Program-made: the position numbers and the translations under genes | In this document: positions 1-5,484 of the stretch, in pieces | Layout: every line of letters starts with the position of its first letter | How positions within the stretch are numbered: position 1 is the first letter of the stretch | Assembly: GCA_027021605.1 (NCBI GenBank) | Contig: JALUUA010000241.1 | Span: 1 to 7,635, forward strand | Source of the DNA: Candidatus Bipolaricaulota bacterium | GTDB taxonomy: Bacteria; Bipolaricaulota; Bipolaricaulia; RBG-16-55-9 | Length of the DNA stretch: 7,635 nt | Direction of reading: 5' to 3' | The notes under the pieces: generated by a model | The model's input: the letters and a program-made list of their open reading frames with translations, nothing else | Told to the model about the DNA's origin: nothing | The model's database searches: none

Positions 1-125
1 GCTGGAGCTTCCCCCTAACACCCACGGGATCGTGGACGTTCTTCAACGAGGTCGGGCTCTACGTGCCCCTTGTGGAGCGCTTCGTGCAGCCCGTCTATAC
101 GGCAGGGATTGCATTGCGATTCTAG
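1..125 (+). CDS. C-terminal end of a probable outer-membrane beta-barrel protein (partial)
   Basis: This is the last 40 codons of a gene that begins before the window; the reading frame starts at base 3 and ends at a TAG (123-125). The visible peptide is rich in aromatic and hydrophobic residues and ends VYTAGIALRF. The terminal Phe, with hydrophobic residues at alternate positions (-3 Leu, -5 Ile, -7 Ala, -9 Tyr), matches the C-terminal signal that directs beta-barrel proteins to the Bam machinery in diderm bacteria. The other two frames give a stop after five codons or an Arg-rich, unlikely peptide. The stop is followed by about 60 bases before the rpsF promoter, with a weak GC hairpin (GCCC 156-159 / GGGC 166-169) but no T-tract. 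The specific family (porin, autotransporter, S-layer-linked barrel) cannot be told from 40 residues. The frame choice and beta-signal reading are inference from a short fragment. Confidence 0.55.
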   Translation, partial: WSFPLTPTGSWTFFNEVGLYVPLVERFVQPVYTAGIALRF

Positions 126-184
126 CTGCGGCTCCCCGGTGAACGGAACCTCAACGCCCACCGGCGGGCCTCCCTGCCCCCGGC

Positions 185-213
185 TTGAGATCTCCTCCCC
201 GTTCGGCTATACT
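185..213 (+). promoter_or_regulatory. Sigma-70-type promoter of rpsF-ssb-rpsR
   Basis: TTGAGA (185-190), a 17-bp spacer and TATACT (208-213) match the -35/-10 consensus at 4/6 and 5/6 positions. The expected transcription start is near A220, leaving a leader of about 39 nt before the CTG start at 259. No other good promoter lies in the 126-258 gap, so this is the likely start of the ribosomal-protein operon. Confidence 0.72.
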
Positions 214-245
214 GCACGCACCTTAACTTCTAGGATCTATGGGCC

Positions 246-253
246 GAGGTGAT
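246..253 (+). promoter_or_regulatory. Shine-Dalgarno of rpsF that selects a CTG start
   Basis: GAGGTGAT is an eight-base perfect complement of the 16S 3' end and lies 5 nt upstream of CTG at 259. The GTG at 277 has no such site at proper distance, as only GCGCGTACGAG precedes it. A small stem TGGG (240-243) / CCCA (255-258) would place this SD in an 11-nt loop. Confidence 0.7.
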
Positions 254-258
254 TCCCA

Positions 259-660
259 CTGGAACGCGCGTACGAGGTGCTCTACATCATCCGACCCGAC
301 GTCGATCGGGAGGAGGAGTACCCCAAGATCATCCAGAAATACGAGCAGGTGATCACCGAGAACGGCGGGGTGGTCCGCGAGGTCGACGAGTGGGGCCTGC
401 GCAACTTCGCGTATGAAATCGACCACTACGACCGCGGCTACTACGTGCTCATGACCTTCGTGATCGACGCGGACAAGCTCCCCGCCCTCGACGAGCGCTT
501 CAAGCTCGACGAGGACGTGCTCCGCTACCAGGTCGTCCGCCTGGAGGACGAGGAGGAGGAACTCGTAGCCGAAGCGCGCGCCTCCGCCTCGAATCCCAAT
601 TCCAACGCCAACCCCAACGCCAACCCCAGCCCGAGCCCCAGCGCGAGTTCCGCCGTTTGA
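259..660 (+). CDS. rpsF: 30S ribosomal protein S6, CTG start, extended low-complexity tail
   Basis: S6 binds S18 and sits on the platform of the 30S subunit. From the CTG the protein begins MERAYEVLYIIRPD, matching the usual S6 first strand; the family signature WGLRNFAYEIDHYDRGYY follows at about residues 45-62. The core ends near residue 98. An acidic stretch (LEDEEEEL) follows, then a tail of about 30 residues made of Asn, Pro, Ser and Ala, including NANPNANP at 116-123. Length is 133 residues, against roughly 95-135 in the family. An in-frame TGA at 250-252 excludes any start further upstream, and starting at GTG 277 would remove the first six residues of strand 1. The gene is first in an operon with ssb (69 bp gap) and rpsR and is transcribed from the 185-213 promoter. 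The family call is certain; the start codon is inferred from the SD and the protein alignment pattern. Confidence 0.96.
   Translation: MERAYEVLYIIRPDVDREEEYPKIIQKYEQVITENGGVVREVDEWGLRNFAYEIDHYDRGYYVLMTFVIDADKLPALDERFKLDEDVLRYQVVRLEDEEEELVAEARASASNPNSNANPNANPSPSPSASSAV
604..627 (+). repeat. Tandem 12-bp repeat in the rpsF tail
   Basis: AACGCCAACCCC occurs twice head to tail (604-615 and 616-627), encoding NANP NANP. It is flanked by related degenerate units (NPNS before, PSPSPS after), which suggests growth of the tail by slipped-strand duplication. Confidence 0.9.
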
Positions 661-729
661 GGGAGGAGCGTTCTTGTCGACGGCCCTCGGTTTGGACGTC
701 AGGACGCGGAGCTTAGGGAGGGGAGAGCG

Positions 730-1239
730 ATGGCGGGCTTAAACCGCGTGATCCTCATCGGGAACCTAACGGACGACCCGGAGCTGCGCTACACCCAGGC
801 CGGGACGGCCCGGACGCGCTTTGCGATCGCGATCAACCGCCGCTGGCGGGACCGCGAGGGGAACCTCCAGGAGGAGACGACGTTCGTTCCCATCGTGGTG
901 TGGGGACAGCAGGCGGAGAACTGCGCCAACTATCTGGAGAAGGGGCGGCTGGTGGCCGTGGAGGGGCGCCTGCGGATCGACTCCTTCGAGACGGAGGAGG
1001 GCGAGCGCCGCAAGGTCGTGGAGGTCGTGGCCGACACCGTGCAGTTCTTGGGAGCTCCCGGCTCCGGCACGGGAGGAACGGGAGCGGGAGCAGGAACGGG
1101 CGCCTCGGCGGACGAAGCCGTATCGGCCCCCGCGCCCGGCTCGGACGTCGCGGCGGGGTCGGAGCCCGCACCGCCCGGACCGTCGCAGCCGCAGCCGCCG
1201 GCTAAGCCGAAACCACCGGAGGAGGAGGTTCCGTTTTGA
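730..1239 (+). CDS. ssb: Single-stranded DNA-binding protein
   Basis: SSB coats single-stranded DNA during replication, repair and recombination and recruits partner proteins through its C-terminal tip. The 169-residue protein has one OB fold (about 1-112): NRVILIGNLTDDPELRYT at 5-22, FAIAINRRW at 31-39, then TTFVPIVVWGQQAEN (50-64) and GRLVAVEGRLR (72-82). A flexible linker follows that is Gly-rich at first (about 112-127) and Pro-rich later. The last six residues EEEVPF are the conserved acidic tip, equivalent to DDDIPF. The ATG at 730 is preceded by a purine-rich site (GGGAGGGGAGAG, 717-728). The frame is open back to the rpsF stop but contains no other start codon. It lies between rpsF and rpsR in the classical order and overlaps rpsR by 4 bases (TTGA). 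The single OB fold is the usual bacterial form, unlike the double-fold SSB of Thermus/Deinococcus. Confidence 0.97.
   Translation: MAGLNRVILIGNLTDDPELRYTQAGTARTRFAIAINRRWRDREGNLQEETTFVPIVVWGQQAENCANYLEKGRLVAVEGRLRIDSFETEEGERRKVVEVVADTVQFLGAPGSGTGGTGAGAGTGASADEAVSAPAPGSDVAAGSEPAPPGPSQPQPPAKPKPPEEEVPF
1218..1229 (+). promoter_or_regulatory. rpsR ribosome binding site embedded in the SSB acidic-tip codons
   Basis: GGAGGAGGAGGT is the coding sequence around the Glu-Glu-Glu-Val of the SSB tip. It is also a very strong Shine-Dalgarno, ending 6 nt before the TTG at 1236. The next candidate, ATG at 1245, is 15 nt away, so spacing favours the TTG start. Confidence 0.7.
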
Positions 1240-1460
1240 GACCGATGCGCCGGAAGCGACGCCAAGTCTGTGAGGTCTGCAAGCACAACATCCAGCTCAA
1301 CTACAAGCGCCCGGAGGAGCTTAGGCGCTACATGAACCGCTTGGGGAAGATCCTCCCCCGGCGGGTAAGCCGCTTGTGCGCCAAACACCAGCGGCGCGTA
1401 AGCCGCGAGATCAAGCGGGCCCGGGTCATGGCCCTCCTGCCCTACGAAGTCGAGCCCTAA
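1236..1460 (+). CDS. rpsR: 30S ribosomal protein S18, zinc-ribbon-type (C+) form
   Basis: S18 is the 30S platform protein that forms a heterodimer with S6. The 74-residue protein contains the core RPEELRRYMNRLGKILPRR (about 25-43) and the basic C-terminal helix REIKRARVMALLPY (57-70). CEVC at 12-15 together with CAKH at 48-51 provides a CxxC...CxxH set, so this is probably the zinc-binding C+ version of S18; many bacteria have lost these cysteines. Start: TTG at 1236 overlaps the ssb TGA (TTGA) and is 6 nt after a strong SD. ATG 1245 would give a protein three residues shorter and cannot be excluded. The overlap implies translational coupling, keeping S18 in step with SSB and S6. The gene commonly found next, rplI (L9), is not present here. 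Confidence 0.96.
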   Translation: MRPMRRKRRQVCEVCKHNIQLNYKRPEELRRYMNRLGKILPRRVSRLCAKHQRRVSREIKRARVMALLPYEVEP

Positions 1461-1490
1461 GGGCACCCTACCCCTTGCCCCCGTGAGCCC

Positions 1491-2456
1491 ATGACGGGAT
1501 CGGAGCTCCTCCTTCAAGCGCTCCTCTTTGCGCTCGGGCTGGGGGGGCTCTATCTGGGCGCGGAGGGGTTTGTCCGGGGCTCGGCCCGCCTGGCGGAGCT
1601 TTTGGGGATCTCCCGCTGGGTGATCGGGCTCACCCTCGTGGCCTTCGGGACGTCCGCCCCGGAGCTGGCCGTAAGCCTCCTCGCAGCCCTTAAGGGCACG
1701 CCCGACCTGGCCGTGGGCAACGTCGTGGGGAGCAACGTGGCCAACATCGGGCTCATCCTCGCCATCGCCGCCCTGCTCCGCCCCCTGGAGGTGCGCACCT
1801 CGCTGGTGCGCCGCGAGGTTCCCTTCATGCTCCTCATCTCGCTGCTCTTTTACGGGCTCGCCCTCAACGGGACGATCAGCCGCCTCGACGGCGGGGTCCT
1901 GGTGCTCGCCCTGGGGATCTTCCTGGGGCTCATGTACGTCTACCGGGCGGAGGGGGTCCTGGACGAGGGCCTGGAGGTCGCCCCGGGCGCCGCAACCCCC
2001 CAGCGCGGGAGGGCCCTGGCCGGGAGCGCCGTCCTGGCCTTGGGGGGGCTGCTCGTCCTGCTGGGGGGCGCGCGCCTGCTGGTCGATTCGGCGGTGGCGC
2101 TGGCCCGGGCGCTGGGCGTCTCCGAGGGGATCATCGGGCTCTCCTTGGTGGCCGTGGGGACCTCCCTGCCGGAGCTTGCGACCACGGTCGTCGCAGCCCT
2201 GCGAAGGGAGATGGCCATCAGCGTGGGGAACATCGTCGGGAGCAACGTCTTCAACCTCCTAAGCGTCATCGGGTTCGTGGCGCTGGTCCGGCCGCTCCCC
2301 GTCATCCCGGAGTGGCTCACCCGCGAGATCCCCCTGATGCTCCTCTTCTCGTTCGCCCTCCTCCCCGTAATGGGGCGGGGCTTCCGGGTGGAGCGCTGGG
2401 AGGGGATGCTGCTCCTCCTGGGATACGTCGCCTTCCTCGTCTGGGTCTTCCGCTAA
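1491..2456 (+). CDS. CaCA-family Na+(K+)/Ca2+ exchanger-like membrane protein
   Basis: This is an inner-membrane antiporter of the cation/Ca2+ exchanger superfamily, closest in look to the YrbG type; it would export Ca2+ in exchange for Na+ or H+. Its 321 residues form about ten hydrophobic segments in two inverted halves. Alpha-1 repeat: GTSAPEL (53-59) and GNVVGSNVAN (76-85). Alpha-2 repeat: GTSLPEL (223-229) and GNIVGSNVFN (246-255). Glu58 and Glu228 are the expected ion-binding acids. A loop of about 15-20 residues near the middle (about 155-172) separates the halves. It follows rpsR by 30 bp in the same frame. The upstream 30 bases are C-rich, with no recognisable SD and no in-frame alternative start, so translation may rely on coupling or be weak. 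No separate promoter is evident, so it is probably the last gene of the rpsF transcript. The ion specificity is inferred from family, not shown. Confidence 0.93.
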   Translation: MTGSELLLQALLFALGLGGLYLGAEGFVRGSARLAELLGISRWVIGLTLVAFGTSAPELAVSLLAALKGTPDLAVGNVVGSNVANIGLILAIAALLRPLEVRTSLVRREVPFMLLISLLFYGLALNGTISRLDGGVLVLALGIFLGLMYVYRAEGVLDEGLEVAPGAATPQRGRALAGSAVLALGGLLVLLGGARLLVDSAVALARALGVSEGIIGLSLVAVGTSLPELATTVVAALRREMAISVGNIVGSNVFNLLSVIGFVALVRPLPVIPEWLTREIPLMLLFSFALLPVMGRGFRVERWEGMLLLLGYVAFLVWVFR

Positions 2457-2463
2457 AGCCCCC

Positions 2464-2530
2464 TAAAGAAAAAGGAAAAAGAAAAGGAAGCGGGGGCAAG
2501 GGCGTCCCCGGTCGGCGTCCCCTGCCCCCG
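2464..2530 (-). terminator. Intrinsic terminator of the metalloprotease gene
   Basis: Read on the - strand, 30 bases after the metalloprotease stop, the arms 2530-2519 and 2502-2491 pair over 12 bp (eleven Watson-Crick pairs, nearly all G-C, plus one G-U) around a 16-nt loop. They are followed at once by a T-rich run (2490-2464). In the + direction the same hairpin is preceded by A's and followed by no T-tract, so it should not stop the exchanger transcript efficiently. The loop side holds a 9-bp direct repeat, GGCGTCCCC at 2501-2509 and 2514-2522. Confidence 0.8.
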
Positions 2531-2559
2531 TGCGCTCTCGTCCCGTCCCTAGAAGGGGA

Positions 2560-5379
2560 TTAGAGCCCCAGGTTCTGCTCGATGCGGCGCTTTGCCTCCC
2601 GGAGGTGGGCTTCGACCGTCGGGTCGGGCACCCCGTCTGAGAGGGCCTGCTCGATGGCCCCGTAGAGGCGCTCCAGCTCGGCTTGGGCAAGCGCGCGGGC
2701 CTCGTCCACCCGCGGGGCGACGAAGGCCGGGTTGGGGTGGAGCCCGACGGGATCGGCCCCCGCCCGCCCGAAGTCGAAGAGCTGCTGGAAGTCGACGCTG
2801 TAGGGGAACCCCGGGATCCCGGGTCCGGACTCGGGGCCCGCGCTCGGGGCCGGGGGCCCCGCCTCGGACGGCGGCCGGAAGCCGTCCTCCCCGCCGCCCG
2901 CGTAGCCCGGGACGGCCAGCGCGAGCAGCTTATCGAGGTAGACGCTCTGGATCGCGCGCTGGAAGGAGTCGGCCGACGGGAGCCCCGCCAGCACGTCCCC
3001 CCAGATCGCGTCCGTGAACCCGCGGAACAGCTCGTCGAGGGTGAAGGGGTCGAGCTCGTCGGAGCGGTAGGCGTTATCCCGGATCCGGGCGAGCCGCTCC
3101 GGCCAGAAGGCCATCTCGAGCAGGGAGGCGCGCAGCCCCGTTATGACGTCGTGGATCGGGTAGGTGAACCGGGTGCCGAACCGCCAGCTGGAGGCCCAGT
3201 CCCACCAGCGCGGCGGCGGGGCCTTGTCGAGCAGCTCCTTGGGGAACTCCCGCAGGATGCCGGGGCGGAACGCCTCGAGGATGAACCGCAGGGCCCGGCG
3301 CTGCTCCTCGGCGGGGATGGGGCGAAACGGCGTAAGGCCCGCCGGGTCGTCCTTGTGGGCCCGGGTCACCCGCACGCCCCCCAGGTACTTCGTCGCCCAG
3401 AAGTACCCCTGGGTCTGCTGGTAGAGGAGGGTGTGGATCGCGCCGCGCACGGGCCAGAGCTCCCCGTCCGCCTCGACCAGGCGCTCCTCGACCTCGGGCC
3501 AGAGGCGATCCGCCAGCCGCTGGAGCCCCCGGAAGTAGGCCACCGGGTCCGACCCCAGGTCGAACTGGTTGATCGCGGGGTCGAGGGCGTAGGGGTAGAG
3601 CCAGGCGTCCTCGTCCGTGCCGTAGGCGTGCTCCTTGGTGGCGTGCTCCTGGGCGATCCTCTGGAGCTGCGGGTGGGGGCGGGCCAGGGTCTCGTTCCCC
3701 ACGGGCAGGTACCCCCACTGGATCGCCCAGATGTCGTACGGGCCCACGGTGGAGTTGTAGTACTCCCCCTGCCGGTCGGGGTCGGGGGAGATGTTCGGCG
3801 GGTTGTAGTCCATCACCGAGGCGCTCACGCCGTACTGTTGGGTGTAGTCGGGGTCGTGGAGCTTGTCGAAGGGGATGGCCACGCTCGCCTTGAAGTTGTG
3901 GCGGAGCCCCAGGGCGTGGCCCACCTCGTGCATGACGACCTCGCGGATCGCCGCGCCGACGTACTCCAAGGGCACGTCGTCGTTGGGCCCGATCACGCCG
4001 TTGGCGATGAGCGTAAGCCGCCACGTGGCCAGATAGGGGAGCAGCGCCGCGCCGTAGGCGCAGAGCCTGCGGGCGTACTCCGGGTTGAGCAGGTACGCCA
4101 GCCGCAGGGCCTCGGCCTCCTGCTTGAGGAAGTCGAGCGGGCTTTGGACGTTGGCCAGCAGGTCGTGCTGGCCCGTGAGCGCCCGCACCCAGTCGGAGAC
4201 CACCAGGATGTCCGAGTTGAGGATCTCCCCGGAGCGGGGGTCCACGTCCGAGGGCCCGATGGCGAAGACGGAGGTGATCGAGGGCACCCAGCGGATGGTG
4301 GAGTACCGCGCATCCCCGGGGTCGAAGTCCGGGTCATCGGGCTGCTCCCGGGCGAGGATCGCGTTCTTGAAGCCCGCGGCCTCGAACGCCTTGTTCCACA
4401 CCTCCACCCCCTCCTTGACGTAGGGGCGCAGCTCCTCGGGGATCGTGTCCTCGAGGTAGAAGACGATGGGCTTTACGGGCTCGGAGAGCGGCGCGTAGGG
4501 GTCCTTCTTCTCCAGCCGCCAGCGGTTTATGATTCGCACGGTGCCCGTCCGCCCGCCCTGGCGGTCGTAATCTTTATACGCCGTGACGAAGTACCCCACC
4601 CGGTCGTCGGCCAGGCGGGGCTTCATCGGCTCCTCGGGGAGCTTGAGGATGCTGTAGTGGATCGCGATGGGGAGGCTGGTGGGGTTGGGGAGCGCGCGGC
4701 TGGGGAAGGCCCGCGAGGCCGCGTAGGTGAGGTCGACCTCCAGCTCCACGTTCTCCGGGAAGCTCTTGACGTACACCAAAGACGAGCGGCTCGGGTCCAC
4801 CCGGAAGCCGACGCCGTAGAGGAAGGGGAGCACCGCGGCCAGGCCGGGGTCGCTCAGGAAGAGCCGGGTCACCTCGATGAGGTAGCGCCCCTCCTCGCGC
4901 TGGGCCGCCACGATGGGGAGGACGGCCAGGACGTTCTCGCGGAACCCCCGCTCGACCATTCGGCCCTGGGGCGTTCCCTCCCGGGCGCGGAAGTAGGGGT
5001 TGCGGGCCACCAGCTCGATGCGGTCCTTGCGCAGGCGGAAGGTGACCATCTGGGAGTCCAGCGGGAAGCCCGTAAGCAGGAACGACTCCCCGATCCCGCG
5101 GGCGATCTGCACCACGATGAGGTAGTCCTTGTCGAATTGCTCCTCGGTGATCTCGAAGAAGACCTTGCCCCGCTCGTCCACGTAGGCGTTAAACAGCCCG
5201 GCGTCGCCGTCCATCGTGGCGACGAACTCCTCCAGGGGGGGCGCCTCCTGGGCCTGGGCCGTGGCCGTGGCCGCGGCCGTGAGCGGTAGCGAGGGGCTGC
5301 CCGCGAGCAGCAGCAGGGGCAGGCTCACCGCGGCCGCCGCCAGAAGCGCAAGGGAACGCGCTCGGATGCGTCCGATCAT
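2560..5379 (-). CDS. Secreted zinc-dependent metalloprotease, DUF5117/DUF4953 type
   Basis: This is a predicted exported zinc peptidase of 939 residues. The N-terminus MIGRIRARSLALLAAAAVS and the following hydrophobic run (about 9-30) form a signal peptide, with likely cleavage near TAQAQEA (about 39-45). The region from about 50 to 260 (FNAYVDERGKVFFEI, then DYLIVVQIARGIG) resembles the DUF5117 domain. The catalytic part carries HEVGHALGLRH with His484, Glu485, His488 and His494 as the predicted zinc ligands and general base; SVMDY follows with Met523 as a Met-turn, so it is metzincin-like. A Gly/Pro/Ser-rich insert lies at about 825-860, before a helical C-terminus. An ATG 81 bp upstream is in frame, but the ATG at 5379 has AAGGAGGAGGGAG just before it and starts exactly at the signal peptide, so it is preferred. 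The substrate is unknown. The gene has its own candidate promoter and terminator and lies 105 bp after the MFS gene on the same strand. Confidence 0.92.
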   Translation of the reverse strand: MIGRIRARSLALLAAAAVSLPLLLLAGSPSLPLTAAATATAQAQEAPPLEEFVATMDGDAGLFNAYVDERGKVFFEITEEQFDKDYLIVVQIARGIGESFLLTGFPLDSQMVTFRLRKDRIELVARNPYFRAREGTPQGRMVERGFRENVLAVLPIVAAQREEGRYLIEVTRLFLSDPGLAAVLPFLYGVGFRVDPSRSSLVYVKSFPENVELEVDLTYAASRAFPSRALPNPTSLPIAIHYSILKLPEEPMKPRLADDRVGYFVTAYKDYDRQGGRTGTVRIINRWRLEKKDPYAPLSEPVKPIVFYLEDTIPEELRPYVKEGVEVWNKAFEAAGFKNAILAREQPDDPDFDPGDARYSTIRWVPSITSVFAIGPSDVDPRSGEILNSDILVVSDWVRALTGQHDLLANVQSPLDFLKQEAEALRLAYLLNPEYARRLCAYGAALLPYLATWRLTLIANGVIGPNDDVPLEYVGAAIREVVMHEVGHALGLRHNFKASVAIPFDKLHDPDYTQQYGVSASVMDYNPPNISPDPDRQGEYYNSTVGPYDIWAIQWGYLPVGNETLARPHPQLQRIAQEHATKEHAYGTDEDAWLYPYALDPAINQFDLGSDPVAYFRGLQRLADRLWPEVEERLVEADGELWPVRGAIHTLLYQQTQGYFWATKYLGGVRVTRAHKDDPAGLTPFRPIPAEEQRRALRFILEAFRPGILREFPKELLDKAPPPRWWDWASSWRFGTRFTYPIHDVITGLRASLLEMAFWPERLARIRDNAYRSDELDPFTLDELFRGFTDAIWGDVLAGLPSADSFQRAIQSVYLDKLLALAVPGYAGGGEDGFRPPSEAGPPAPSAGPESGPGIPGFPYSVDFQQLFDFGRAGADPVGLHPNPAFVAPRVDEARALAQAELERLYGAIEQALSDGVPDPTVEAHLREAKRRIEQNLGL

Positions 5380-5417
5380 AAACTCCCTCCTCCTTCTCTT
5401 TGTAAGTGCTCTATTGT

Positions 5418-5432
5418 CCGCCGAAGCGGCGG
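5418..5432 (-). other. Hairpin in the 5' leader of the metalloprotease mRNA
   Basis: CCGCCG / CGGCGG can form a 6-bp stem around a CTT loop, or a shorter stem capped by a C(UUCG)G tetraloop. It lies between the candidate promoter and the SD, about 40 nt before the start codon. It could stabilise the mRNA end; no T-tract follows, so it is not a terminator. Confidence 0.4.
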
Positions 5433-5447
5433 CGAAATCTGTAACCG

Positions 5448-5476
5448 AGTATACGGGCAAGTCCCGAAGGGGTCGA
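5448..5476 (-). promoter_or_regulatory. Candidate promoter of the metalloprotease gene
   Basis: On the - strand, TCGACC (5476-5471) and TATACT (5453-5448) are separated by 17 bp. The -10 is identical to that of rpsF; the -35 matches TTGACA at four positions. The expected start is near 5441, giving a leader of about 60 nt. No copy of the PadR-like operator seen upstream of padR is visible here. Confidence 0.55.
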
Positions 5477-5484
5477 GGGCCCCC

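Noticed and set aside
70..252. 60-codon + strand frame in the gap before rpsF
   Set aside because: Its start lies inside the outer-membrane protein end, it runs through the rpsF promoter, and its composition is that of random GC-rich DNA.
930..1517. 195-codon frame on the - strand across ssb and rpsR
   Set aside because: It overlaps two certain genes completely and shows no domain.
2683..5289. 868-codon open frame on the + strand, antisense to the metalloprotease
   Set aside because: Its composition is Val/Gly/Arg/Asp/Leu-rich without any domain, and it mirrors the codon phase of the GC-rich gene opposite, whose family motifs and signal peptide are clear. It is a codon-bias shadow.
5380..5460. 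N-terminal extension of the metalloprotease from an ATG at 5460
   Set aside because: It would put 27 polar and basic residues in front of the signal peptide and would translate through the -10 and leader hairpin; the ATG at 5379 has the strong SD.
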